A stretch of 64,000 nt of DNA from DATEDA01 sp963820965 (GTDB lineage Bacteria > Pseudomonadota > Gammaproteobacteria > Burkholderiales > SG8-39). The notes under the pieces were generated by a model. The model was not told the origin of the DNA. It did no database searches and worked only from the letters and a program-made list of their open reading frames with translations. Both the position numbers and the translations under genes were made by a program. Shown piece by piece: positions 17,905-26,037 of this stretch. The stretch is from the NCBI GenBank assembly GCA_963820965.1, contig CAWGCC010000062.1, positions 310,001 through 374,000 of the forward strand. The letters are read 5' to 3'. Each line of letters begins with the position of its first letter. Position 1 is the first letter of the stretch.

Positions 17905-18885
17905 ATGAAACGTCTTTTTCGCGGGCTCGCGCTCGCACTCTGCGCGGCCGCGCTCACCGCCGGGACGGCGGACGTTTCCGCCCAGACCTGGCCGCAGAAA
18001 CCGGTCCGGATCATCAACCCCTTTCCGCCGGGCGGCGGTACCGACGTTTTCGCACGGCCGCTCGCGGCCAAGCTGAGCACCTCGCTCGGCCAGCAGGTCC
18101 TCGTCGAGAACATGGCCGGCGCGGGCGGCACGGTCGGTGCCGCACGCGCTTCGAAGGAGGCGGGAGACGGCTACGTGTGGTTCATGGGCGCGGTACACCA
18201 CACGATCGCCGAGACGCTCTACACCAGGCTGCCGTACAGCCTCGAGCGCGACTTCGCCCCGGTGACGGTGGCGGCGTTCGTGCCGAACGTGGTGGTGATC
18301 AACCCGAAGCACGACTTCAAGAGCCTGCAGGAGCTGATCGCATACGCGAAGGCGAATCCCGGGAAGCTCAACTACGGCTCCGCCGGCAACGGCACGACGC
18401 ATCATCTGTCGGTCGAGCTGTTCAAGATGATGACCGGCACCCAGATCACGCACGTGCCCTACAAGGGCGCTGGCCCACTCATGCCGGCGCTGCTCGCCGG
18501 TGAGGTCGACCTCGCGTTCGACGGCATGGGCACTTCGGCGCCGCAGATCAAATCCGGAAAGATCCGGCCGCTCGCGGTGACGACGACGACACGCTCGCCG
18601 CTGGTCCCCGATGTCCCCACCATGCAGGAGGCCGGACTCTCGGGCTACGACGTGACGACGTGGTATGCGATCTGGGCGATCCGGGGCACGCCGCAGCCGG
18701 TGATCGACCGGATGTACGTCGAGACGGTCAAGGCGCTGCTGCTGCCGGACATGAAGGATATCTGGGCGAGCCAGGGCGCCACCTCAGGCGGCATGCCGCC
18801 GGCCGACTTCGACCGGTTCGTGAAGGCCGAGATCGCGAAATGGGGCAAGGTGGTCAAGGACTCCGGTATCAAGATCGACCTGTAG
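17905..18885 (+). CDS. Bug/TctC-family periplasmic solute receptor
   Basis: A 326-residue Bug receptor. The ATG at 17905 follows GAGAGGAG, and the signal peptide ends near DVSAQT. The mature part starts WPQKPVRIINPFPPGGGTD and shares GAVHHTIAETLYT and GTTHHLSVELFK with the receptor at 20508, so these two are closer to each other than to the other two family members. A 237-base gap with no gene precedes it. An intrinsic terminator follows about 20 bases after the stop, so it is probably monocistronic. Confidence 0.94.
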   Translation: MKRLFRGLALALCAAALTAGTADVSAQTWPQKPVRIINPFPPGGGTDVFARPLAAKLSTSLGQQVLVENMAGAGGTVGAARASKEAGDGYVWFMGAVHHTIAETLYTRLPYSLERDFAPVTVAAFVPNVVVINPKHDFKSLQELIAYAKANPGKLNYGSAGNGTTHHLSVELFKMMTGTQITHVPYKGAGPLMPALLAGEVDLAFDGMGTSAPQIKSGKIRPLAVTTTTRSPLVPDVPTMQEAGLSGYDVTTWYAIWAIRGTPQPVIDRMYVETVKALLLPDMKDIWASQGATSGGMPPADFDRFVKAEIAKWGKVVKDSGIKIDL

Positions 18886-18905
18886 CCGCGGGACGCCTTC
18901 GGAAG

Positions 18906-18930
18906 AGCCCCGCCGATGCGGGGCTTTTCT
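18906..18930 (+). terminator. Rho-independent terminator after Bug receptor
   Basis: The stem AGCCCCGC/GCGGGGCT (8 bp, perfect) with a CGAT loop is followed by a T-rich tract TTTCT, about 20 bases downstream of the receptor stop codon. Confidence 0.85.
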
Positions 18931-18945
18931 GTCTCCGACCGACCC

Positions 18946-18974
18946 TTGACACGCTTTCTGCTCGCATGTAATCA
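18946..18974 (+). promoter_or_regulatory. Candidate sigma-70 promoter before malonyl-CoA decarboxylase
   Basis: A consensus TTGACA at 18946-18951 is followed after 17 bases by TAATCA (18969-18974), or after 15 bases by TGTAAT (18967-18972), which matches TATAAT at five of six positions. It sits directly after a terminator and upstream of the decarboxylase gene, which fits a new transcription unit. The weak point is that the good -10 has a short spacer. Confidence 0.5.
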
Positions 18975-19154
18975 GTGCCGGGCCGGGGCGACGAATCGCT
19001 CGCGAACGACCGGGCCTTGATGAAGGCGATCAAGGCGCGCGACGCACGGCCGATGAAGGACCATCTCTGCACGCTCAGGACCAGTCGGTCGCGACGCTCT
19101 TCGCGGCGGGGCACGGTCCTGCGTGCCCGCAGAGGAGGAAGAAAGCGTGTTTGA
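18975..19154 (+). pseudogene. Possible remnant of a GntR/FCD regulator
   Basis: A 59-codon frame from a GTG contains ESLANDRALMKAIKARDARPMKDHL. Its spacing resembles the C-terminal ligand-domain helices of FadR-type (FCD) GntR regulators (HRALxxAIxARD...AxxxMxxHL). Basic, uncharacteristic sequence follows, and the frame overlaps the decarboxylase start. Malonate loci of other Proteobacteria often carry a GntR regulator (MatR) next to the decarboxylase, so this could be a deletion remnant. The matched stretch is short, and chance similarity is possible. Confidence 0.25.
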
Positions 19155-20448
19155 GCGCATGCGCGAAGCGCGGGGACGGAGCCGCAGCGACACCTCGCTC
19201 GCCGGACTGCGGCGGTCCTGCATCACGCTCATGAGCGAGCGCGGCGAAGCGAACAGCGTGAAGTTCGCGCAAGCTGCAGTCTCGCAATACCGCGCGCTCG
19301 GCAAGGAAGGCCGGACCGCCTTCTTCGACGTGCTCGCGGAGGATTTCGCGCCGGATCCCGCCGGCGTCGTCGCCGCCGCGCAGCGCTACGCGGAGACCCG
19401 GTCGCCCGATTCGCTCGTCGATCTGATCCGCGCCGCGGAGCCACCCCGACAGGAGCTCCTCCGCAGGCTGAACCGGGCGCCCGAAGGCACTGCGACCATC
19501 CTCGAGATGCGCCGGGAGCTGCTGCAGGAAATGAAGTCGAAGCCGCGTCTCGCCGCGGTGGAAGCCGACCTTCAGCACCTGCTCTCGTCGTGGTTCAACC
19601 CCGGGTTCCTGCGGCTGGAACGCGTCGACTGGCGCGCGCCGGCGCTCCTGCTCGAGAAGATCATCCGCTACGAAGCGGTGCACGAGATCGGGAGCTGGAA
19701 CGCGCTGCGGCGGCGGCTCGAGCCCGACCGGCGCTGCTTCGCGTTCTTCCACCCGGCGCTCCCCGACGACCCGTTGATCTTCGTCGAGGTTGCCCTCGTC
19801 CACCGGATACCGGCGGCGATCGGGCCGCTGCTCGACGACGAGCAGGTCGACGCGGAAGCGGCCCGGTCGACGTGCGCGGTGTTCTACTCCATCTCGAACT
19901 GCCAGCCGGGTCTGCGCGGCGTCTCGCTCGGCAACTTCCTGATCAAGCGGGTGTGCGAAGTGCTCAAGGAAGAGTTCCCGCGGCTGCGCACGTTTTGCAC
20001 GCTGTCGCCGATCCCGGGCTTTGCGAAATGGCTGCAGCGCGGCGCACAGCTCCCCTCGGAGCGGCTGCCTGCGGGTGCATCGGGCCGGCTGGAACAGGCG
20101 CTCGAGCGCGCCCGGCCGCTGCTCGCCGAGGCCACCTCGAGCCTGGGCACGGCGCTCGAGCGCGCCACCCCCGCTGAGCGCGAAGCGCTGCTGCGGCTCG
20201 GCGCGGCGTATCTGCACGGCACGCTGGAGACCGACAGCGGGAGCGACCCGGTCGCGAAGTTCCACCTCCACAACGGCGCCCAGCTCGCGCGTCTGAACTT
20301 CCTCGCCAACCCGTCGCTCCGCGGGCTGCGCGAGTCCTTCGGGCTGATGGTGAATTATCTGTACGACCTGCGCCACATCGAGCGCAACCACGAGAGTTTC
20401 GTGCGGGGCCGCGTCGCCGCGGCGCGCGAGGTCACGGCACTGCTCTGA
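19147..20448 (+). CDS. Malonyl-CoA decarboxylase
   Basis: A 433-residue malonyl-CoA decarboxylase (MCD family), which converts malonyl-CoA to acetyl-CoA and CO2. It has the helical N-terminal domain and the C-terminal acetyltransferase-like domain, with RRLEPDRRCFAFFHPALPDDPLIFVEVAL, FYSISNCQPGLRG (catalytic loop) and CTLSPIPGFAKWL. I chose the GTG at 19147 because GAGGAGG lies 8 bases upstream; a GTG at 19123 gives a longer form. With the CoA transferase and Bug receptor downstream it forms a plausible malonate-use cluster: import, activation to the CoA ester, decarboxylation. Confidence 0.93.
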   Translation: MFERMREARGRSRSDTSLAGLRRSCITLMSERGEANSVKFAQAAVSQYRALGKEGRTAFFDVLAEDFAPDPAGVVAAAQRYAETRSPDSLVDLIRAAEPPRQELLRRLNRAPEGTATILEMRRELLQEMKSKPRLAAVEADLQHLLSSWFNPGFLRLERVDWRAPALLLEKIIRYEAVHEIGSWNALRRRLEPDRRCFAFFHPALPDDPLIFVEVALVHRIPAAIGPLLDDEQVDAEAARSTCAVFYSISNCQPGLRGVSLGNFLIKRVCEVLKEEFPRLRTFCTLSPIPGFAKWLQRGAQLPSERLPAGASGRLEQALERARPLLAEATSSLGTALERATPAEREALLRLGAAYLHGTLETDSGSDPVAKFHLHNGAQLARLNFLANPSLRGLRESFGLMVNYLYDLRHIERNHESFVRGRVAAAREVTALL

Positions 20449-20507
20449 GGCGGGCGCCGCGCGGCCCGCTGGTAACACTGGTTCGATCCCGACAAGGAGG
20501 CTTGGTG

Positions 20508-21476
20508 ATGAGAACGCTCGTTGCATTGCTCGGAGGCGTCGTCGCGCTGGTGCTGAGCGCCGCCACCCCGGCGCAGAGCTGGCCGCAGAAGCCGGTCCGC
20601 CTGATCAGCCCATTCCCGCCCGGCGGCGGAACCGATTCGTTTGCGCGGCCGCTCGCCGCGCGCCTGTCGCAGAACGTGGGGCAGCAGTTCATCGTCGAGA
20701 ACATCGGCGGCGCCGGCGGGACCCTGGGCGCCGGCAAGGCGGCAAAGGAGCCGCCGGACGGCTACACCTGGCTGGTCGGCGCGGTCCATCACACGATCGC
20801 CGAGACGCTCTACACGAAGCTGCCCTATCGCCTGGAGCGGGACTTCGTTCCGGTCACGGTGATCTCCTACGTGCCGAACGTGATCGTCGTGAATCCGAAG
20901 CAGCCGTTCAAGAACCTCAACGAGCTGATCGCCTTCGCCAGGGCGAACCCGGCGAAGCTCAATTTCGGCTCGGCGGGCAACGGCACGACCCACCATCTCG
21001 CCGGCGAACTCTTCAAGCAGCTCACGAAGACGGACATCACTCACGTTCCGTACAAGGGCGCAGGCCCGCTCATGCAGGATCTGCTCGCGGGCCAGGTGGA
21101 CCTCGCTTTCGACGGCCTGGGCAGCTCCGCGGCCCAGATCAAGGGCGGAAGGCTCCGGCCGCTCGCGGTGACGACGCCCAAGCGCTCGCCGCTGCTGCCC
21201 GACGTGCCGACCGCGGCGGAAGCGGGCGTGCCGGGTTACGAGGTCGTAACGTGGTACGCGGTGTGGGGCGTGAAAGGCACCCCGCAGCCGATCGTCGACC
21301 GGATGTACAAGGAGCTCGTGAAGGCGCTCCAGTCGCCCGAGATCAAACAGACGTGGGACGGCCAGGGCGCCACGGCGGGCGGCATGCCGCCGGCGGAGTT
21401 CGCCGCGTTCGTGACGCAGGAGATCGCGAGATGGGGCAAAGTCGTGAAGGACGCCAACATCAAGATCGATCTGTAG
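20508..21476 (+). CDS. Bug/TctC-family periplasmic solute receptor
   Basis: A 322-residue Bug receptor. AAGGAGG lies 7 bases before the ATG at 20508, which is preferred over the in-frame TTG and GTG immediately upstream. A signal peptide ends near PAQS, followed by WPQKPVRLISPFPPGGGTD. Family blocks ENIGGAGGTLGAG, PPDGYTWLVGAVHHT and HVPYKGAGPLMQDLL are intact. It lies between malonyl-CoA decarboxylase and a CoA transferase. Malonate or a related dicarboxylate is the natural guess for its ligand, by context only. Confidence 0.94.
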   Translation: MRTLVALLGGVVALVLSAATPAQSWPQKPVRLISPFPPGGGTDSFARPLAARLSQNVGQQFIVENIGGAGGTLGAGKAAKEPPDGYTWLVGAVHHTIAETLYTKLPYRLERDFVPVTVISYVPNVIVVNPKQPFKNLNELIAFARANPAKLNFGSAGNGTTHHLAGELFKQLTKTDITHVPYKGAGPLMQDLLAGQVDLAFDGLGSSAAQIKGGRLRPLAVTTPKRSPLLPDVPTAAEAGVPGYEVVTWYAVWGVKGTPQPIVDRMYKELVKALQSPEIKQTWDGQGATAGGMPPAEFAAFVTQEIARWGKVVKDANIKIDL

Positions 21477-21491
21477 GGAAAGGGTAGAGCC

Positions 21492-22715
21492 ATGGCCGGT
21501 CCGCTCTCGCATATCCGCGTCCTCGATCTCTCGCGCGTGCTCGCCGCGCCGTGGACCGGGCAGAATCTCGCCGACCTCGGCGCGGACGTGATCAAGGTCG
21601 AGCGTCCGAAGAAGGGCGACGACTCGCGCGCCTTCGGCCCGCCGTGGCTGAAAGACGCGAGCGGGAAGGAAACGACCGAGTCGGCGTACTTCGCCTGTGC
21701 GAACCGCGGCAAGAGGTCGATCACCGTCGATCTCTCGAAGCCCGCCGGCCAGAAGCTCGTTCGCGAGCTCGCCGCACGCTGCGACGTGCTGCTCGAGAAC
21801 TACAAGTTCGGCGATCTCGCCCGCTACGGGCTCGGCTACGACGCCCTCAGGCAGGCGAACCCGCGGCTCATCTACTGCTCGGTGACCGGCTTCGGACAGA
21901 CCGGCCCGTACCGCGAGCGTCCCGGCTACGACTTCATGATCCAGGGGATGGCCGGGTTGATGAGCGTCACCGGTGAGCGTGACGACCTGCCGGGCGGCGG
22001 GCCGCAGAAGGCCGGCATCCCGATCGCCGACATCATGACCGGCATGTACGCCACGATCGCGGTGTGCGCGGCGCTTGCGCATCGCGCCGAGACCGGCGTC
22101 GGCCAGCATCTCGACCTCGCGCTGTTCGACTCGCTGCTGGCGGTGATGGCCAACCAGGCCGCGAACTATCTCGCGACGGGACAATCGCCCGGGCGTCTCG
22201 GCAACGCCCATCCCAACATCGTCCCCTATCAGACGTTCAAGACCGCCGACGGCGCGGTGATCCTCGCCTGCGGCAATGACAATCTGTTCCGGAAGTTCTG
22301 CGAGGTCGCAGCCGCGCCGCATCTCGCCGACGACCCACGCTACGCGACCAACGGCGACCGGGTCGAGAATCGCGTCGCGCTGACCAGGATCCTCGACGAG
22401 ATCTTCGCCCGGCGCACGACCCGCGACTGGGTCGATGCGCTCGAGGCCGCCGGCGTGCCGAACGGTCCGATCAACACGCTCGAGCAGGTGTTCGCCGAGC
22501 CGCAGGCGCTCGCGCGCCGCCTGCGGCTCGAGCTCGCGCATCCCGCGGCCGGCAAGGTGTCGCTCGTGCGCAGCCCGATGCGGTTCTCGGCCACCGCGGT
22601 CGAGCACGAGCGGCCGCCGCCGCTCCTCGGCGAGCACACCGACGAGATCCTGCGTGGTGTGCTGGGAATGAAGGACGACGAGATCGCGAAGCTGCGCGCC
22701 GAGGGTGCGGTCTAG
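21492..22715 (+). CDS. CaiB/BaiF-type (family III) CoA transferase
   Basis: A 407-residue family III CoA transferase. It starts IRVLDLSRVLAAPWTGQNLADLGADVIKVERP, the family hallmark. The catalytic aspartate is predicted at Asp180 in GIPIADIMTG, and GFGQTGPYRERPGYD is present. It moves CoA from an acyl-CoA to a free carboxylate. It lies 15 bases after a Bug receptor and in the same run as malonyl-CoA decarboxylase, so formation of malonyl-CoA from malonate is a reasonable hypothesis. Other dicarboxylates cannot be excluded. Confidence 0.92.
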   Translation: MAGPLSHIRVLDLSRVLAAPWTGQNLADLGADVIKVERPKKGDDSRAFGPPWLKDASGKETTESAYFACANRGKRSITVDLSKPAGQKLVRELAARCDVLLENYKFGDLARYGLGYDALRQANPRLIYCSVTGFGQTGPYRERPGYDFMIQGMAGLMSVTGERDDLPGGGPQKAGIPIADIMTGMYATIAVCAALAHRAETGVGQHLDLALFDSLLAVMANQAANYLATGQSPGRLGNAHPNIVPYQTFKTADGAVILACGNDNLFRKFCEVAAAPHLADDPRYATNGDRVENRVALTRILDEIFARRTTRDWVDALEAAGVPNGPINTLEQVFAEPQALARRLRLELAHPAAGKVSLVRSPMRFSATAVEHERPPPLLGEHTDEILRGVLGMKDDEIAKLRAEGAV

Positions 22716-22747
22716 TTCGGGGCAGAAGGGGGCCGTGGGCTGCGCGG

Positions 22748-23569
22748 TCACGACGGCCACAGCATCACGAGCATCCGCGTCGCGAGCGTGAACATCAGGA
22801 CGGCGAAGACCCGGCGCAGGACCTTCGTCGGCAGGCGGTGCGCGGCCATCGCGCCGAGCGGCGCGAGCGACATGCTCGCGACCGTCACGCCGGCAAGCGC
22901 CGGCAGGTACACGTACCCGAGGCTCCACTCCGGCAGGCCCGCGGCGCCCCAGCCGGCGGCGACGTACCCGACCGTGCCGGCAGCTCCGATGGGAAAACCG
23001 ATTGCCGCGGCAGTGCCGATCGCCTGCAGCATGGGCACGTTGCACCAGACCATGAACGGCACCGTCAGGAAGGCGCCGCCGACTGCGGCGAACGCCGAAA
23101 GGCCGCTGATCCCCGCGCCGACGGCAAAGAGGCCCGCCGCGCCGGGGAGCCGTCGCGACGGGTTCGGCTTGCGCGCGAGGAAGATGTTAAGCGCCGCTGC
23201 ATAGACGGTCACGACGAAGATCACGGCGAACGCGAACCGCGGGATCGACGACGCGATCGCGGAGCCGGCGAGCCCGCCGGCGAGGATGCCCGGGGTGATG
23301 CGCTTCACGATGTCCCAGCGCACGCCGCCGCGCTTGGCGTGCGCGCGCATGCTCGACACGGACGTGAAGAGGATCGTCGCCATCCCGGTGCCGACGGCGA
23401 GGTGGAGCAGGTGCTCGTGCGGCAGGCCCTGCGCCTCGAAGAGCCAGACGAGCAGCGGGATCATCAGCGCCCCGCCGCCGATGCCGAGCATGCCGGCGAA
23501 GAAACCGACAGCGGCGCCGATGGCGAGATAGCCCGCGATCCACTGCGCGGCGTCGTGCAGCGCGATCAC
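22748..23569 (-). CDS. TSUP (TauE/SafE) family permease
   Basis: A 273-residue permease with about eight hydrophobic segments. The two TSUP repeats show as GFFAGMLGIGGGALMIPLLVW near residue 20 (first repeat) and GISGLSAFAAVGGAF with a following TVPFMVW (second repeat). The start is GTG at 23569, overlapping the stop of the upstream HAD phosphatase gene, so the pair is coupled. The substrate is probably a small organic or sulfur-containing anion. It is distinct in sequence from the TSUP protein at 9303. Confidence 0.87.
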   Translation of the reverse strand: MIALHDAAQWIAGYLAIGAAVGFFAGMLGIGGGALMIPLLVWLFEAQGLPHEHLLHLAVGTGMATILFTSVSSMRAHAKRGGVRWDIVKRITPGILAGGLAGSAIASSIPRFAFAVIFVVTVYAAALNIFLARKPNPSRRLPGAAGLFAVGAGISGLSAFAAVGGAFLTVPFMVWCNVPMLQAIGTAAAIGFPIGAAGTVGYVAAGWGAAGLPEWSLGYVYLPALAGVTVASMSLAPLGAMAAHRLPTKVLRRVFAVLMFTLATRMLVMLWPS

Positions 23570-24366
23570 CTGCGCCGCGCGCGGAGCAGGCGCTCGGCGA
23601 GCTCGGCGAAGCCCGCGCCGGACTCCGCCGCGGTCAGGTAGCCGGGCACGTGCTCGAGCCGCGCGGCGAAGCGGCGCACGTTCGCGACGCCGACCGAGAG
23701 CGGAAAGTAAGCGAACATCGGCGCATCGTTCGGCGAGTCGCCGACGAACACGTAGCGGTCGCGCTCGGCGTCGAGGTCGACCCCGAAGCGCTCGCGCATC
23801 AACGTCCGCGTCATCCCGAGCTTGTCGTAGTCGCCGAACCAGCCGTTGACGTGGATCGAGCTGACCTTCGCGGTCATCCCCGCCCCGCGCATGATCGCGA
23901 CGATCCGGTTGACGGCGTCGTCGCCGAGCCGCGGCACGTCCTCGCAGTAATCGATCGCGAGGTCGGCTTCGCGATACAGCTGGTCGGAGGCGAGCGCGGT
24001 GCCGGGCACTTCGCCGAGGATGCGGTCGCGCACCGCGGCGAGCCGCGCGCGGTTCGCCGCGCGCGTCGCGTCGTCGTCGCGAAAGCGCTTCGTCAGCTTG
24101 CGGGCGGCGCGGTCGTAGGCGAAATAGAAGGCGCCGTTCTCGCCCACGACTCCGTCGACCGGCCACATGCGCGCGATGTGGTCGCACCAGCCCGCGGGGC
24201 GTCCGGTGATCGGTACCACGAGGAGGCCGGCGGCGTGCAGGCTCGACAACGCGGCATAGGCGTCGGCGGTGAGCGCACCGCCGCTCGCGATCGTGTCGTC
24301 GATGTCGGCGAACACGCCGCACATGCGCGCGAGCACGCTGTCGGCAAGGCGGGCGAGGGGTTGCAT
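23566..24366 (-). CDS. HAD-superfamily phosphatase (type IIB)
   Basis: A 266-residue HAD hydrolase. Motif I is DIDDT (Asp21, Asp23), motif II lies in VVPITGRPAGW, and motif IV is FVGDSPND near 220 in the C-terminal part. The large C2-type cap between motifs II and III places it with Cof, sucrose-phosphate and mannosyl-3-phosphoglycerate phosphatases. It should hydrolyse a small phosphomonoester in the cytoplasm. No trehalose or sucrose genes are close. Its stop overlaps the start of the TSUP gene. Confidence 0.87.
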   Translation of the reverse strand: MQPLARLADSVLARMCGVFADIDDTIASGGALTADAYAALSSLHAAGLLVVPITGRPAGWCDHIARMWPVDGVVGENGAFYFAYDRAARKLTKRFRDDDATRAANRARLAAVRDRILGEVPGTALASDQLYREADLAIDYCEDVPRLGDDAVNRIVAIMRGAGMTAKVSSIHVNGWFGDYDKLGMTRTLMRERFGVDLDAERDRYVFVGDSPNDAPMFAYFPLSVGVANVRRFAARLEHVPGYLTAAESGAGFAELAERLLRARRR

Positions 24367-24470
24367 CGAGATCGGGGTGGGCGCCGGACAGGGCGCATAG
24401 TAGCTTCAGAGGCGCGGGCGGGCCGTGGGGAGGGGAAGGGGACGCGGTTCCGCGCGATCGGCTGCCGGGT

Positions 24471-24770
24471 TCACTTCTTTTCGGGCGGCGCGTCGCTTGC
24501 GCCACCGCGATCCCGGGCGATCACGTCGATGTGGCTCGCGTCGTAGCTCTTGGAGCGCAGGTCGGCGGCGCGCTCCTCCGCCCAGCGCTCGTCCACGGCC
24601 TTCGCCTTGTAGATCAGGTAGTGCACGCCGAGGGCGACGCCCCAGGCCGCGAGCGGCCAGAACGACCACCAGCCGCCGCCGGTGGCCCAGTTGACCGCGA
24701 TCAGGACGCCGGCACCGCCGGCGTAGAACCCCGGCGTGAACGCGAAGCGCGCGCGCAGCGGTCGTGGCAC
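24471..24770 (-). CDS. 2TM-domain small membrane protein
   Basis: A 99-residue protein from a GTG at 24770. It has two membrane helices, FYAGGAGVLIAVNW and WPLAAWGVALGVHYLIY, separated by a Gly/Trp-rich loop, then a charged tail (KAKAVDERWAEERAADL). This is the layout of the 2TM domain family, often found at the ends of sensor kinases or alone; the function is unknown. It lies 11 bases after the membrane gene that follows dctQ and is probably the last gene of the broken TRAP operon. Its own frame looks intact. Confidence 0.6.
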   Translation of the reverse strand: MPRPLRARFAFTPGFYAGGAGVLIAVNWATGGGWWSFWPLAAWGVALGVHYLIYKAKAVDERWAEERAADLRSKSYDASHIDVIARDRGGASDAPPEKK

Positions 24771-24781
24771 GCCTCGCCCGC

Positions 24782-25234
24782 TCAGCCTCCGCCGGCAAGC
24801 CGCTGCCAGGCGCGCGCAACCGCCACGACCCGGCGCGCAGTAAGCGAGCCAGAGGATGCGGCCGCGACCAGCAGGACCTTGTCGCCGAGGTCGAGGTTGG
24901 GGTGGAAACCCTAGATCGCGAAGTAGGCGAGCGCCGCGAGCGGCGCGCCGGCGCACCAGAGCGCCGCCCAGGGGTGCCGCGTCGCGCCGAGGAGGATCGC
25001 GGCGCAGCACACCGAGAACGCGTAGATCGGACGATCGCCGCATCGCCGTGCGGCAGCCTGGTCGACAGCGACGCGACCGAAAGCACGCCGCACAGCACGC
25101 CGACGAAGAGGGCGTAGCCGAACAGCTCGTAGTGCGCCTGGACGGCGGCTCAGATTCGCGACGCGCGTGAGATAAGGCGTGCGCTCGTCGTTCCAGACGT
25201 AGCGCTTGACGAGCTTTTCCCAGTCGAGGTCCAT
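24782..25234 (-). pseudogene. TRAP-associated membrane protein, broken by indels
   Basis: Joining frames gives about 150 residues: MDLDWEKLVKRYVWNDERTPY at the start, YALFVGVLCGVL and LAALAYFAI membrane helices, then GFHPNLDLGDKVLLV and a final helix containing ILWLAYC. The path needs an extra base removed near 25147, a base restored near 25020, an in-frame TAG at 24911-24913 read through, and compensating shifts near 24840-24860. Proteins of this kind appear after some TRAP permeases, but their role is not known to me. The damage could be sequence error or decay. Confidence 0.45.
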
Positions 25235-26029
25235 CGGCGCGGTCAGGCGCGTCAGCGCGGCGGCTGCGGTCGCGGTCTTCCGGCGGCGAGGTCGGACCGG
25301 CACCGGCGAATCCGAGAGCCGCAGCCCGTAGTCGTCCTCGAGCTGCACGCGCGTCTTGCCCTCGATCTTCTGCGTCCGCCTCCGGCCAGTCGAGGGTCAT
25401 CAGCGGAAAGCGCAAGCCCTGCGGCCCCCACAGGATGGTCACCACCTGCAGCCAGGCCGCGATCCCGGAGATCACCGCCACCAGCAGGCCGAAGACGAGC
25501 ACGCTCTTGATGATCCAGCGGTGGCACAGGCCGACGGTCGAGACCGAGCTCTCGCTCGACCACGAACGAGCTGTGCACGTAGTCGAACGCGAAAAAGATC
25601 ACGATCGCGCAGTACGGGATCATGAAGAAGGTCAGCCCGACGAACTCCAGCCACGCCTTCTTGCGGAACTGCAGGTTGTCGCGGATGAGGTCGATGCGCA
25701 CGTGGGTGTTGTAGACCACGCCGTAGCCGAGCACCAGCGCGAACAGGCCGGCGTGGAAGTGCCACTCCAGCTCCTGCAGGATCGTGGACTGGAAGAACGC
25801 TGCCGAGATTCTCCGCAGCCACCCCTGCAGGCGGTAGATCCTGCCGGCTTCCTCGTCCTCGTACCGATCTTGCGGCCGATGACGTCGATGCAGGTGATCG
25901 ACGACCACCGGCACGATCAGCCAGGCGCCGTAGGCGCCGACGAAGTCCACGAACCGCCGCAGCCGGTCGGCGACGCGACCGTCGGCGGCAGCTCGCCGCG
26001 ATCTGCTGGGCTCTGCTCGTTCGGATCAT
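25235..26029 (-). pseudogene. TRAP transporter small permease (DctQ), frameshifted
   Basis: Pieces in different frames together make a DctQ protein. They are RFVDFVGAYGAWLIVPVVV, ITCIDVIGRK, ILQELEWHFHAGLFALVLG, VVYNTHVRIDLIRDNLQFR, the helix FFMIPYCAIVIFFAF, and HRWIIKSVLVFGLLVAVIS. The ATG at 26029 starts 9 bases after the large-permease stop. Extra bases are apparent near 25905, 25555 and 25384, and at least one base is missing near 25866. No stop separates it cleanly from the next membrane gene, so the 3' limit is uncertain. The role would be the four-helix subunit pairing with DctM. Confidence 0.65.
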
Positions 26030-26037
26030 CGCGGCCT

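Noticed and set aside
24911..24913. In-frame TAG inside the TRAP-associated membrane gene as possible stop-codon recoding
   Set aside because: The same gene has several indels within 300 bases, so a base error or decay is far more likely than recoding.
24800..24915. Start of a short-chain dehydrogenase (LDLGDKVLLV plus a Gly/Ser-rich stretch)
   Set aside because: Joining the frames gives a final membrane helix of the TRAP-associated protein, with no Tyr-Lys active site downstream.
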